Shown here piece after piece: positions 55,130 to 63,072 of a stretch of DNA of 64,000 bases. The position numbers and the translations under genes were made by a program. Each line of letters opens with the position of its first letter. The first letter of the stretch is position 1. The DNA is from Paraburkholderia fungorum (lineage in GTDB: Bacteria > Pseudomonadota > Gammaproteobacteria > Burkholderiales > Burkholderiaceae): contig NZ_MCAS01000012.1 in NCBI RefSeq assembly GCF_003610895.1, positions 124,001 through 188,000 on the forward strand, in the 5' to 3' direction. The notes under the pieces are model-generated. The model saw only the letters and a list, made by a program, of their open reading frames with translations, was not told where the DNA came from and did no database searches.

Positions 55130-55512
55130 GCTTTCTGATCACAACCGGAGCGACGCTGCAGTGCAGTTTCGGCGCCGCGCCCGCCGTGTTGAACGTGCTG
55201 CCCACAAGCCGGGTCCTTGCTGGTGCGCCTGCCGCAACGGTCATGGATCACTTGCCGATGGTCAACGTGCCGCCGTTCGGTGTCTGTTCGTGCGCCGCGA
55301 ATCCGATGGTAGCGGCAGCGACGGCGGCGGCGCTGGGTGTACTGACGCCGATGCCCTGCGTGCCGATGACGATGGCGCCATGGCTGCCGGGCTCGCCGAC
55401 TGTCCTGATCGGTGCGCTGCCGGCCTTGCAGAACGCGTCGAAGCTTATGTGCGCGTGGGGCGGGGTCGTCTCGATCCTTGCGCCGACCCAGTTCACGACC
55501 ATGCTTCCCTGA
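55126..55512 (+). CDS. DUF4280 PAAR-like spike tip protein
   Basis: A 128-residue protein with six cysteines, beginning MSFLITTGATLQCSFGAAPA and continuing VNVPPFGVCSCAANP, TPMPCVPMTMAPWLPGSPTV and MCAWGGVVSIL. This is the pattern of DUF4280, a PAAR-like family found with contractile injection systems. It likely caps the VgrG trimer and sharpens the spike. Translation is coupled to the repeat protein. No toxin domain is fused. Confidence 0.85.
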   Translation: MSFLITTGATLQCSFGAAPAVLNVLPTSRVLAGAPAATVMDHLPMVNVPPFGVCSCAANPMVAAATAAALGVLTPMPCVPMTMAPWLPGSPTVLIGALPALQNASKLMCAWGGVVSILAPTQFTTMLP

Positions 55513-55524
55513 GGAAAACACGCC

Positions 55525-55797
55525 ATGCAATATGTTTTTTCGATGACCACGCGCATGGTGACCATCGTGCTTGTCTGTGCGATGGCGCTATGCGTGCTGC
55601 TGTTCCTGCTGGGGATCGAGATCGGTGTGCGTTACATGGCGCCTGCGAAGGTGCCTTCAACGTCGCCTGCGCCTGCGTCGGCGGCGGCGATGGTCGAGCA
55701 GGCGCCGATCGCCGCGGATGCCGGCAGCGAAAGCGTAGTGCGTTCCGTAAGCGACCCGGCTGGCGCGTCCCCGGCACCGGCTTCTTCCAACAATTGA
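55525..55797 (+). CDS. Small single-pass membrane protein in the T6SS operon
   Basis: A 90-residue protein with one strong membrane helix (about 11-33) followed by a Pro/Ala/Ser-rich, probably disordered periplasmic tail. GAGGAAA precedes the ATG 12 bases after the PAAR-like stop. It resembles no known T6SS component. It could be an immunity protein or an accessory of the transport genes that follow; both are guesses. Confidence 0.6.
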   Translation: MQYVFSMTTRMVTIVLVCAMALCVLLFLLGIEIGVRYMAPAKVPSTSPAPASAAAMVEQAPIAADAGSESVVRSVSDPAGASPAPASSNN

Positions 55798-55811
55798 AAC
55801 TGCCAACAGAC

Positions 55812-56804
55812 ATGCACTTCGCGTTTTCTACTCCTGTTTCCGTGCTCAAGCGGTTCTGCCGCGCCGGCCACCCGACGCACACGTTACGTGGCGCATGGCG
55901 AAGGCTCGCTGCGATACTTTGCGGCGCGGCCATCCTGCTGGCCGGCATGCCGGCGCTCGCGGCGAACCTGGCCGCGGCAAGCGCGCCCAGCGCACCCATC
56001 GCAAGCGCACCAGCCGCAAGCGCACCGGCAGCCACGTCGACGGGCCTCATGCTCATGCCCGATGGCCGGCTCCTCGCGCCCGAGTTCGCCCGCATCGTGA
56101 GCCGGGGCGAACTCGTCGTCGCGGTGCTGGGTGTCGACCAGCCGCCGTTCTTCGAAGAACACGACGGTCATTTGAGCGGCGTCGACATCGATATTGCCAG
56201 GGAAATGGCGGCAAAGCTCGGCGTCAAGGTGAGTTTCAATCGCGATGCGAAGACCTACGACGGCGTCGTGAACCTACTCGCAAGCGGTCAGGCGGATCTG
56301 GCAATCAGCAAGCTGTCGCGCACGTTGTCGCGGGCTCAGGTGATCAGCTTCAGCGCGCCGTATATCCGGCTGCATCGCGCGCTGCTGCTGAACCGCGTGA
56401 AGTTCGCGATGCTCGCGCGTGGCCGCACCGTGCCGGACGTCGTCCGTGCCTTCGACAGCACGATCGGGGTGGTCAGGAACTCGTCATATGCCACCTACAT
56501 CGGGAGCAACTTCCCGCAGGCGAAGGTCGTGCCCTATCCGAGTTGGGAGGACCTGCTCAAAGCACTGGATGCGGGCGAAGTCACGGCCGCCTACCGGGAC
56601 GAATTCGAAGTCAAGCACGTGCTCAAGCGCGATCCGACCGCTTCGCTACGGTTGCGCGTGGTGACCCTGGAAGACCTCGACGACCCGATCGCGATCGGCG
56701 TGAACGTCAACGCGCCGACGTTACTCGCGTTCGTCAACCAGTTTCTCGCCGAACGCAGCAAAAAGATCGATGTGACGACCTTGCTGCAGGCTTCAAACAA
56801 CTAA
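55812..56804 (+). CDS. Periplasmic amino-acid-type binding protein (SBP family 3) embedded in the T6SS operon
   Basis: A 330-residue protein. A hydrophobic export signal at about 28-55 (AAILCGAAILLAGMPALAAN) is followed by an Ala/Ser/Pro linker. The SBP_bac_3 domain starts near 98 (IVSRGELVVAVLGVDQPPFF) and has SGVDIDIAREMAAKLGVKVS, LLASGQADLAISKLSRTLSR and a C-terminal LEDLDDPIAIGVNVN. The nominal ATG is at 55812. ABC permease genes are absent; two SDF symporters and a racemase follow. A binding protein next to SDF symporters is unusual, since those carriers normally work without one. It may act as a sensor or an accessory lid. Confidence 0.83.
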   Translation: MHFAFSTPVSVLKRFCRAGHPTHTLRGAWRRLAAILCGAAILLAGMPALAANLAAASAPSAPIASAPAASAPAATSTGLMLMPDGRLLAPEFARIVSRGELVVAVLGVDQPPFFEEHDGHLSGVDIDIAREMAAKLGVKVSFNRDAKTYDGVVNLLASGQADLAISKLSRTLSRAQVISFSAPYIRLHRALLLNRVKFAMLARGRTVPDVVRAFDSTIGVVRNSSYATYIGSNFPQAKVVPYPSWEDLLKALDAGEVTAAYRDEFEVKHVLKRDPTASLRLRVVTLEDLDDPIAIGVNVNAPTLLAFVNQFLAERSKKIDVTTLLQASNN

Positions 56805-56841
56805 TTCCAGACAACCAATCGGACCAGTCGGGGAAGCAATA

Positions 56842-58116
56842 ATGAATTCCAGCAGGATCTATGCGTGGGCCGTGAACCCGTGGGTGGTGATCGGCAGTCT
56901 CGCGCTCGGGGGCGCGTTCGGTCTGGCGCTGCCGGAGATGGCACAACGCTTTGCCGTGGTTGGCGACGTCTACGTCAATCTGCTGAAGATGACGACACTG
57001 CCGTTCATGGTGTCGGCCGTGATTTTCAGCCTGCAACGTCTGTTCCGCGACGGCGGCACGGCACGGCTGATGCTGCGCGTCGTGATGGTATTTCTCGGTG
57101 CGTCGGCGACGGTCGCCTTCGTCGGCGCGTTGGTTCTGCTCGTCTTGCGCCCAGGCATCAACCTGCCGAGTTCGACCATGCAGACGTTCGGGCTGATGGT
57201 CGGCAACGATTCGACCTCGAACGAAGTGGTGATGAATCTCTACGGCACGGACACGGTCGAGAAAGGCGTGAGTCTCGTCGACGTGCTGACCAGTCTCGTG
57301 CCCACGAACATATTCGCCGCGCTTGCCAACGGCGACGCATTGAAGGCACTCGTATTCGCACTGCTGTTCGGGCTCGCGGTCGGCCGTGTGCCGGAGCGGA
57401 TTTCCGTCGGCCTGAGCCAGGCGCTCGAAACGATCTATCAGGCGTGCCAGAAGCTGATGCATTGGCTCAGCTATCCATTGCCACTGATCCTGTTCTGCAT
57501 GAGCGCTGCGCAACTCGGCAAATCGGGCGTCGGTCCGTTGCACGCGATGCTGCAGTTCGTGATTGCTTTCTTCGTGGCTTCCGTCGTGCTGCTGTCGTTG
57601 TCGGCCACTGTTATCTGGAAACGTTCGGGCCGCTCGCTCGGCACAACACTTGCCGCGCTGCGCGCGCCTTTCGCACTTGCGCTCGCGACGCGCAACAGCG
57701 CCGCCTGCATGCCGAGCATGATCGAAAGCATGGTTGAGCGGTTGGGCTTCCCGCGCGCCGGGGTCGAGCTGATGGTGCCGCTGACCGTGTCGTTGCTGCG
57801 TATCGGACCGATGGTCTACTACGTTTGCGCCACGTTCTTCATTGCCCAGTTGTACGGCCACTCGCTCGGTGTCGTCGAGGTGTGCACGGTGCTGTTCGCG
57901 TCGGTACTCGCCGGATTCGCGTCGGCGGGCATGACAGGCCTCGTCACGGTTTCGCTGATCGGCATGACCTGCGTCTATCTGAGTCTGCCCTTCGAGGCCG
58001 CGTTCATCCTGTTCCTTGCGGTCGATCCGCTGTGCGACATGTTGCGTACGCTGATTCTTGTTATCGGCAACACCGCGGCGGTGTCGGTGATCTGTCCGCG
58101 TCCGCTCAAGATCTAG
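56842..58116 (+). CDS. Divergent SDF-family (dicarboxylate/amino acid:cation) symporter 1
   Basis: A 424-residue membrane carrier with the DctA/GltP fold. It shows LATRNSAACMPSMIESMVER (hairpin 1 region), a helix-7 region LTVSLLRIGPMVYYV and a helix-8 region VDPLCDMLRTLILVIGN. Against typical members, SSSATLP is altered, the cation motif NMDGT is replaced by LRIGP, and the final Asp of NVTGD is Asn. The first helix-8 Asp and the Arg-Thr pair are kept. It lies 37 bases after the binding-protein gene. Substrate and coupling ion are therefore uncertain; an acidic amino acid is the best guess. Confidence 0.83.
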   Translation: MNSSRIYAWAVNPWVVIGSLALGGAFGLALPEMAQRFAVVGDVYVNLLKMTTLPFMVSAVIFSLQRLFRDGGTARLMLRVVMVFLGASATVAFVGALVLLVLRPGINLPSSTMQTFGLMVGNDSTSNEVVMNLYGTDTVEKGVSLVDVLTSLVPTNIFAALANGDALKALVFALLFGLAVGRVPERISVGLSQALETIYQACQKLMHWLSYPLPLILFCMSAAQLGKSGVGPLHAMLQFVIAFFVASVVLLSLSATVIWKRSGRSLGTTLAALRAPFALALATRNSAACMPSMIESMVERLGFPRAGVELMVPLTVSLLRIGPMVYYVCATFFIAQLYGHSLGVVEVCTVLFASVLAGFASAGMTGLVTVSLIGMTCVYLSLPFEAAFILFLAVDPLCDMLRTLILVIGNTAAVSVICPRPLKI

Positions 58117-58125
58117 GAGAACCGC

Positions 58126-58836
58126 ATGGCACTGATCGGTATTCTTGGCGGCATGGGACCGCTTGCGACCGTGGATTTCATGGAGCGGATTATCCAGCTG
58201 ACGAGCACCGCAGGGGCGCTGTGCGACCAGCAACATCTGCCGCTGCTCGTGGCCAATCTGCCGCATATCCCCGATCGGTCGGAGGCGATGCTCGGGGGCG
58301 GCGAAGATCCGCTGCCGGCGCTGCTCGACGGTATCGACATGCTCAACCGGAACGGCGTCGAACTGATCGCCGTACCGTGCAATTCGGCACACTACTGGTA
58401 CGACTCGATGCGAGCGCGCAGCGGTGCGCCGATTCTGCATATCGCTGAAACCTGTGTCGCCGCCATGCCGGCGGATACGCGCCGTGCAGCCGTCCTCGCG
58501 ACGGGCGGCACGCTTCACTCGGGGCTCTACCAGCGCATCCTCGCGGCGCGCGACATCGAACCCGTGGTGCCGGACGAAGGCGCCCAGCAGAACCTCGACG
58601 CGTGCATCCATGCCGTCAAGGCGGGCGATCTCGCCCGCTCCGCGGAATATCTCCGGGCGGCACTGCGTGATTTCGAAGCGCGCGGCGCCGAGGCGGCGGT
58701 CATGGGCTGCACGGAGATTCCGCTCGCGGCGCGGCATCTGGAGGCGTCTGCCATGGCACTTGTGGACAGCACGCTCGAACTGGCGCGCGCGACGGTGTCA
58801 TATGGTCTTTCCCGTGGCTGGAACGTACGCCGATGA
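58126..58836 (+). CDS. Aspartate/glutamate racemase family enzyme
   Basis: A 236-residue racemase-fold protein with the start MALIGILGGMGPLATVDFME. Both catalytic cysteines are present: Cys85 in VPCNSAHYWYD and Cys195 in VMGCTEIPL. Family members interconvert L- and D-aspartate or glutamate without cofactor. No signal peptide is seen, so it is cytoplasmic unless exported by the T6SS. It lies between two SDF symporters, nine bases after the first. Its stop overlaps the second by 4 nt (ATGA). This argues for one pathway with the transporters. Stereospecificity is not readable. Confidence 0.9.
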   Translation: MALIGILGGMGPLATVDFMERIIQLTSTAGALCDQQHLPLLVANLPHIPDRSEAMLGGGEDPLPALLDGIDMLNRNGVELIAVPCNSAHYWYDSMRARSGAPILHIAETCVAAMPADTRRAAVLATGGTLHSGLYQRILAARDIEPVVPDEGAQQNLDACIHAVKAGDLARSAEYLRAALRDFEARGAEAAVMGCTEIPLAARHLEASAMALVDSTLELARATVSYGLSRGWNVRR

Positions 58837-60251
58837 AGGTCCTGAAGCGTCTTTCCAACAGTACCCTCGGGCTGCTCCTGTTCCTCGGGCTGGGCATCCT
58901 GGCCGGCACGCTGGTGCGGCCGGCGGGCGTGATCGCATCCGTCGTGGGGCAGATCTATCTGGCGCTTGTCAATATGGCTGCCGTGCCGCTGCTGGTCGTG
59001 GCGATGTTCTTCGGCCTGCGGCAACTGCTGGCGCTGGCGCACCCCGAGCTGCGCATCGGTTCGATGCTGTCACTGGCACTCGCGCTGGTCGCGCTGTGCG
59101 CCGTGTGCGGCACGTTGGTGGGGATCGCCGCGGCGCCGGGCGCCCATCTTTCGGAAGGTGCGCGCGTCCAGCTGGGACAGGCGGTGCTGCAGAGCGCGAG
59201 CGATGCGGAAGACCTGCGCATGTCGTTGCTCGATGCGCATGAACCAGGCCACGCGCTGTCCGCGATCTCGCTGCGCGACGTTGTGCCCGACAACTTTTAT
59301 CGCGTGCTCGCCGACGGTCGCGCGCTCGGCATCCTGACGTGCACGATCCTGTTCGGCATGGCATTCGCCGCGCTGTCCAGCGCGCAGACGCGCGTGCTGA
59401 ACAGTGTATTCGAAAGCATCTACAGGACGTTCGAGGCGATCATCGAACATGCGAATCTGCTGTTGCCCTTGCTCGTGTTCGGCAGTGCCGCGCATGTGGC
59501 GGGGCACACGAGTGGGGCCATGCTCAGTGCGATGAGCGGATTCCTGCTGTGGTTCGTGCTCTGCGCATTGCTTCTATCCTGCATCGCGATTGCGGCAATC
59601 GCGGCCCGTGCAGGCGTACCGCTCGCTCGCGTGATGACCATGCTGAAGACCCCCATGCTCGTCGGCCTGACCTCGGGCAGCGCGACGGCGCCGATTCCGC
59701 ACACGATCGAGGCCATGAGCACACGGCTCGGATTCAGCCGCGGCGTGGCGGAACTGGTGGTGCCGTTCGGGGCCGTGTTCGTACGCGCCGGCTCCGCGCT
59801 CTATTTCGCGCTGGCGACGGTGTTCGTCGCGAATCTCTATGGACGTCCGCTGGATGCGGGCGACATGGCCATGGTCGCGGCGGCATCGATGTTCGCGGCT
59901 TTCGTGTCGGCAGGGCAGAGCGGCGTGGCGGGTGTCGGCTACGCGGGCATCGTGCTGTCGAGTCTGCAACTGCCGGTCGAGGCGGCAGGCGTGCTGTTCG
60001 TGGCGATCGACCTGATCTGCGAAGGACCGCGCAATCTGCTCAGTTTGCTTTCCGTCTGCATGGTGGTGGCGCTCGTTTCAGCGGGACTGCCCTCCGAGCG
60101 CGTGTCGACGGTGGATGGGCAGGCCGCGGCGCAGCCGGACGCGCTGTTCCGTTTCGCGTTCAACCGCGTGCAGCTTGCACTGGCGACGGGATGCGTCGCG
60201 ACGGTTGGGCTGCTGATCGTACTGATGGGCATTGGAGTAGGCGCCAAATGA
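58833..60251 (+). CDS. Divergent SDF-family symporter 2
   Basis: A 472-residue membrane carrier distantly related to symporter 1. It has an extended loop at about 105-150 and a C-terminal extra helix (about 448-468). The hairpin-1 region reads GLTSGSATAPIPHTIEAMS. The helix-7 position of NMDGT reads VRAGS. Helix 8 reads AIDLICEGPRNLLSLLS, with the second Asp replaced by Glu and Thr by Asn. It is translationally coupled to the racemase upstream, and its stop overlaps a possible tssJ start. Two unlike SDF carriers around a racemase might import one enantiomer and export or sense the other. Confidence 0.82.
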   Translation: MKVLKRLSNSTLGLLLFLGLGILAGTLVRPAGVIASVVGQIYLALVNMAAVPLLVVAMFFGLRQLLALAHPELRIGSMLSLALALVALCAVCGTLVGIAAAPGAHLSEGARVQLGQAVLQSASDAEDLRMSLLDAHEPGHALSAISLRDVVPDNFYRVLADGRALGILTCTILFGMAFAALSSAQTRVLNSVFESIYRTFEAIIEHANLLLPLLVFGSAAHVAGHTSGAMLSAMSGFLLWFVLCALLLSCIAIAAIAARAGVPLARVMTMLKTPMLVGLTSGSATAPIPHTIEAMSTRLGFSRGVAELVVPFGAVFVRAGSALYFALATVFVANLYGRPLDAGDMAMVAAASMFAAFVSAGQSGVAGVGYAGIVLSSLQLPVEAAGVLFVAIDLICEGPRNLLSLLSVCMVVALVSAGLPSERVSTVDGQAAAQPDALFRFAFNRVQLALATGCVATVGLLIVLMGIGVGAK

Positions 60252-60346
60252 AGCAGATGAGCCAAATGAGCGAAATGACGGATGGGACGGGCTGCCAATC
60301 CACATCGACACAGGCGGCCCGCACGCCGAACGGGGTCTACGCGGTC

Positions 60347-60832
60347 ATGACGGATGTCACGCGCAAGCTTGCGACGTGGTGCCTGGCCGCATGCATCGCG
60401 GCGTCGCTTGCGGGATGCGCGATGCCTTCCATGCTGAGCTTCAAGGGCGACAAGGTGAAGTGGGACACGATGACCTTCAGTGCCAGCGACGACGTGAACA
60501 ACAACAGCCCGGTCGCCGTCGATGTCGTGTTCGTCACCGACGAAGCGATGCTGGCGCGAATCGCCGAGCTGCCGGCGTCGAAATGGTTTGCCGGACGTGC
60601 CGATCTGGTCAGCACATTTCCGAAGAGTATCGGCTACCGGAGCTGGGAATTCGTGCCCGGCCAGCATCTCGATGTTCCCGGCGACACATTCGATCGCCCT
60701 CGTGTGGCAGCGGCCTTCGTGTTTGCCAACTATGCCGGTCCCGGCGCGCACCGCGTGCGGATCGAACAGTTCAGCGGCCGGCTCGCAGTGCAGCTCGACG
60801 ACAACACGTTTTCCATTTCGGCCGTGAAATGA
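60347..60832 (+). CDS. tssJ: TssJ, T6SS outer-membrane lipoprotein
   Basis: A 161-residue lipoprotein with lipobox LAGC after MTDVTRKLATWCLAACIAAS. The transthyretin-like core carries PVAVDVVFVTDEAMLARIAE and the late segment AHRVRIEQFSGRLAVQLDDN. It anchors the TssJLM membrane complex. An ATG at 60248 overlaps the previous stop (ATGA) and would add 33 residues (MKQMSQMSEM onward). That start would suit translational coupling but gives a poor signal peptide, so 60347 is chosen. Confidence 0.9.
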   Translation: MTDVTRKLATWCLAACIAASLAGCAMPSMLSFKGDKVKWDTMTFSASDDVNNNSPVAVDVVFVTDEAMLARIAELPASKWFAGRADLVSTFPKSIGYRSWEFVPGQHLDVPGDTFDRPRVAAAFVFANYAGPGAHRVRIEQFSGRLAVQLDDNTFSISAVK

Positions 60833-60928
60833 ACCTATACCCACGTTCTATGAATTCGTCCGATTCCGTGCCGGTGCGCGAGCGCGCCGCAGGGTTGCGT
60901 GCGTCCTTTTCTCCGCGGAGCAACGGTC

Positions 60929-62260
60929 ATGAGTGAATTCGCTCAACCGGTTGTCGACCGGGTCGAATGGTTCGAGGGCATGCTGCTCGCCCCGCAGCAC
61001 TTCCAGTTGATGAATGCGCGCGTCGATTCGCTCGTGGCATGGCAGACACTGGCCTGTGCGCCGTTCAGCTGGGGTGTGCGCCGTCTCGTCTTCGACCAGG
61101 GGCTGCTGCCTGCGGGCGTGCTGCGCGTCCTGGCGCTCGACGCGATCATGCCCGACGGCACGGCCGTCTCGTATTCGGCGGAGTCGAGCCAGCACGGACG
61201 GCTCGAGTTGTCGCTCGAACCGTTTGCCGAGCAACTCGCGAACGGGCCGATCGATTTCTATCTGACGCTTCCCGTCGTCGCGTCGATGCGTCACGACAGC
61301 GAGATACGCCGCTTTCGTTCGACGGCCGGCGTGCCAGTCGCCGACGAAGTGTCGCAGGCACCGCCTGCCGACATCCCGCGCCTCATTCCCGATCTTGCGT
61401 TGGCCGCGGGTGAGCTGCCGTCGGCGATGTACGTCTCGTTGCGGCTCGGTGCGGTGTATCGCGACAACGAGATGGTGCGGCTGGGCGAACGCCTGCCGCC
61501 TCTGCTCGAAATCGCTCGTGACAATCCACTCTGGACGACCGTTTCCCTGCTGCTCGGGCAATTGCGCGGCAAGGCGGCTTTCGTCGCAAGGCAGACCGTG
61601 ATTCCGTCGTCGAAAGTCGAAGACCGGCTCACGCAGCTCGAACTGAAGGACCGGTTGCGCAGCCTGCTCTGCGCGCTGCCGCATGCTGAAGCCGTACTGC
61701 GCACGCCGCACCTGCATCCGCTCGCGCTTTATCTGGCGCTCGCCTCGCTAAGCGGCTCGCTAAGCATGCTCATGCACGGCGGACTTGCGCCCGTGCCGCC
61801 CGATTACGACCACGCCGATCCCCTCGCTGTATTTACCCCGCTATTGCGAGGTGTGCGCGATGCGATCGCCGAGGTGAGCGAAGGCTACCGCGAGCGCAAA
61901 TTCGAATTTCGCCACGGTGCGTTCGAGATCGCCTTGCAGCCGGACTGGGTGGGCGAGCGGCTGGTGGTCGGGCTGCGTGGTCAGTCCGACCACGATCTGC
62001 GGGCATGGATGGATGGCGCGACCGTGGGGTCGCAATCGGTCTACCCGTCGTTGCGCACCCGTCGTGTGCTGGGTGCGCAGCGACGCGTCGTCGACCATGC
62101 GGAGGAACTGGGCTTGCGCTCCGGGTCCGGTTATCTGCTGTTCGAGATCGAGGCCGATTCCGTACTCGTGCGCTCAAGCGAGACGCTCGTGATCGCCAAT
62201 CTGAATGAGAGTGCGAGCGTACAGCGGCCGCAGGAAATGCTGCTGTTCGTGAAAGGCTGA
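60929..62260 (+). CDS. tssK: TssK, T6SS baseplate-membrane complex connector
   Basis: A 443-residue protein with the conserved N-terminus PVVDRVEWFEGMLLAPQHFQ, PHLHPLALYLALASLSGSLS in the helical middle, and a C-terminal receptor-like domain ending near SASVQRPQEMLLFVKG. It links the TssFG baseplate to TssL/TssM. GGAG lies upstream of the ATG at 60929; an earlier in-frame start at 60899 is less likely. Confidence 0.95.
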   Translation: MSEFAQPVVDRVEWFEGMLLAPQHFQLMNARVDSLVAWQTLACAPFSWGVRRLVFDQGLLPAGVLRVLALDAIMPDGTAVSYSAESSQHGRLELSLEPFAEQLANGPIDFYLTLPVVASMRHDSEIRRFRSTAGVPVADEVSQAPPADIPRLIPDLALAAGELPSAMYVSLRLGAVYRDNEMVRLGERLPPLLEIARDNPLWTTVSLLLGQLRGKAAFVARQTVIPSSKVEDRLTQLELKDRLRSLLCALPHAEAVLRTPHLHPLALYLALASLSGSLSMLMHGGLAPVPPDYDHADPLAVFTPLLRGVRDAIAEVSEGYRERKFEFRHGAFEIALQPDWVGERLVVGLRGQSDHDLRAWMDGATVGSQSVYPSLRTRRVLGAQRRVVDHAEELGLRSGSGYLLFEIEADSVLVRSSETLVIANLNESASVQRPQEMLLFVKG

Positions 62261-62282
62261 TCAATACAAAACCAGAGCGGAC

Positions 62283-63035
62283 ATGGCACGCAATACATTT
62301 GAACTTGAAGAGAACGACATCGTCATGGTGCAGTTTCGCCTCTTTGTCGATGAGCTGGTGAGAGCGCAACGGCGCTTTTCCGGGGAGCCCGACGCGACGC
62401 CGGAACTCGCGGCCCAGCGCGTCAGCCGCCACCTGCTGAATCTGCTGGAAATCCAGACCTTGCAGTCCCGCCGTGACAGCACGCGATTCGATATCGAGAA
62501 CCTCGCTGACGCACGGTATCTGAAGGCCGTGCTCGCCGACGAACTGCTGCTCAACACGCCGTGGATCGGCCGCGAATGCTGGACGAGCTGTCTGCTCGAA
62601 TCGACGCTGTATCGAACGAATGTCGCCGGCGACCTCGTGTTCCGCAAGATCGAGCAACTGCTGTCGGATCGCGAGCCGTCGCGCCGCGACATTGCGCGGC
62701 TTTTTCTTTTTGCGCTGGCGATGGGTTTTCACGGGCGTTTTCGCGGCACGGACGCCACCGCGCAGTTGCGCAGCTACCGTGAGGAACTCTACGAATTCAT
62801 CTATCAGCGGCGGCCCGGTCTCGGCGGGCGCGACGCTCCGCTGGCGGAAGACGCGTATGCCAACACGATTTCGCACATCGCGCCGCGCAAACTGCCCGCC
62901 GTGAGCCGTTGGACCATGATGGTCCTGCTCGCGGCCGTTGCGCTGCTCGCCTGTTCGGAACTGCTGTGGCTCTGGCAGTCGTGGCCGGTGCGCGAGGCGC
63001 TTCGCAGCGACAGCGTGGAAAGGATGAGTTCATGA
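62283..63035 (+). CDS. tssL: TssL (DotU/IcmH family), T6SS inner-membrane protein
   Basis: A 250-residue protein with the cytoplasmic DotU domain (ARYLKAVLADELLLNTPWIG, LYEFIYQRRPGL) and one C-terminal membrane helix at about 220-238 (tail-anchored). No OmpA-like peptidoglycan-binding extension is present, so wall anchoring must come from another protein. It binds TssM and TssK. Its stop overlaps a 15-codon frame (63032-63079) that precedes tssM. Confidence 0.94.
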   Translation: MARNTFELEENDIVMVQFRLFVDELVRAQRRFSGEPDATPELAAQRVSRHLLNLLEIQTLQSRRDSTRFDIENLADARYLKAVLADELLLNTPWIGRECWTSCLLESTLYRTNVAGDLVFRKIEQLLSDREPSRRDIARLFLFALAMGFHGRFRGTDATAQLRSYREELYEFIYQRRPGLGGRDAPLAEDAYANTISHIAPRKLPAVSRWTMMVLLAAVALLACSELLWLWQSWPVREALRSDSVERMSS

Positions 63036-63072
63036 GCGCGATGCACAAACTGAAGCCTGTGGGAGATCGCGC

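Noticed and set aside
56734..58737. A 667-codon minus-strand frame opposite symporter 1 and the racemase
   Set aside because: Antisense shadow with His/Arg-rich low-quality sequence; the plus strand has recognisable families.
60850..60936. A 28-codon frame between tssJ and tssK
   Set aside because: No ribosome site, no family, ends just after the tssK start; probably untranslated spacer.
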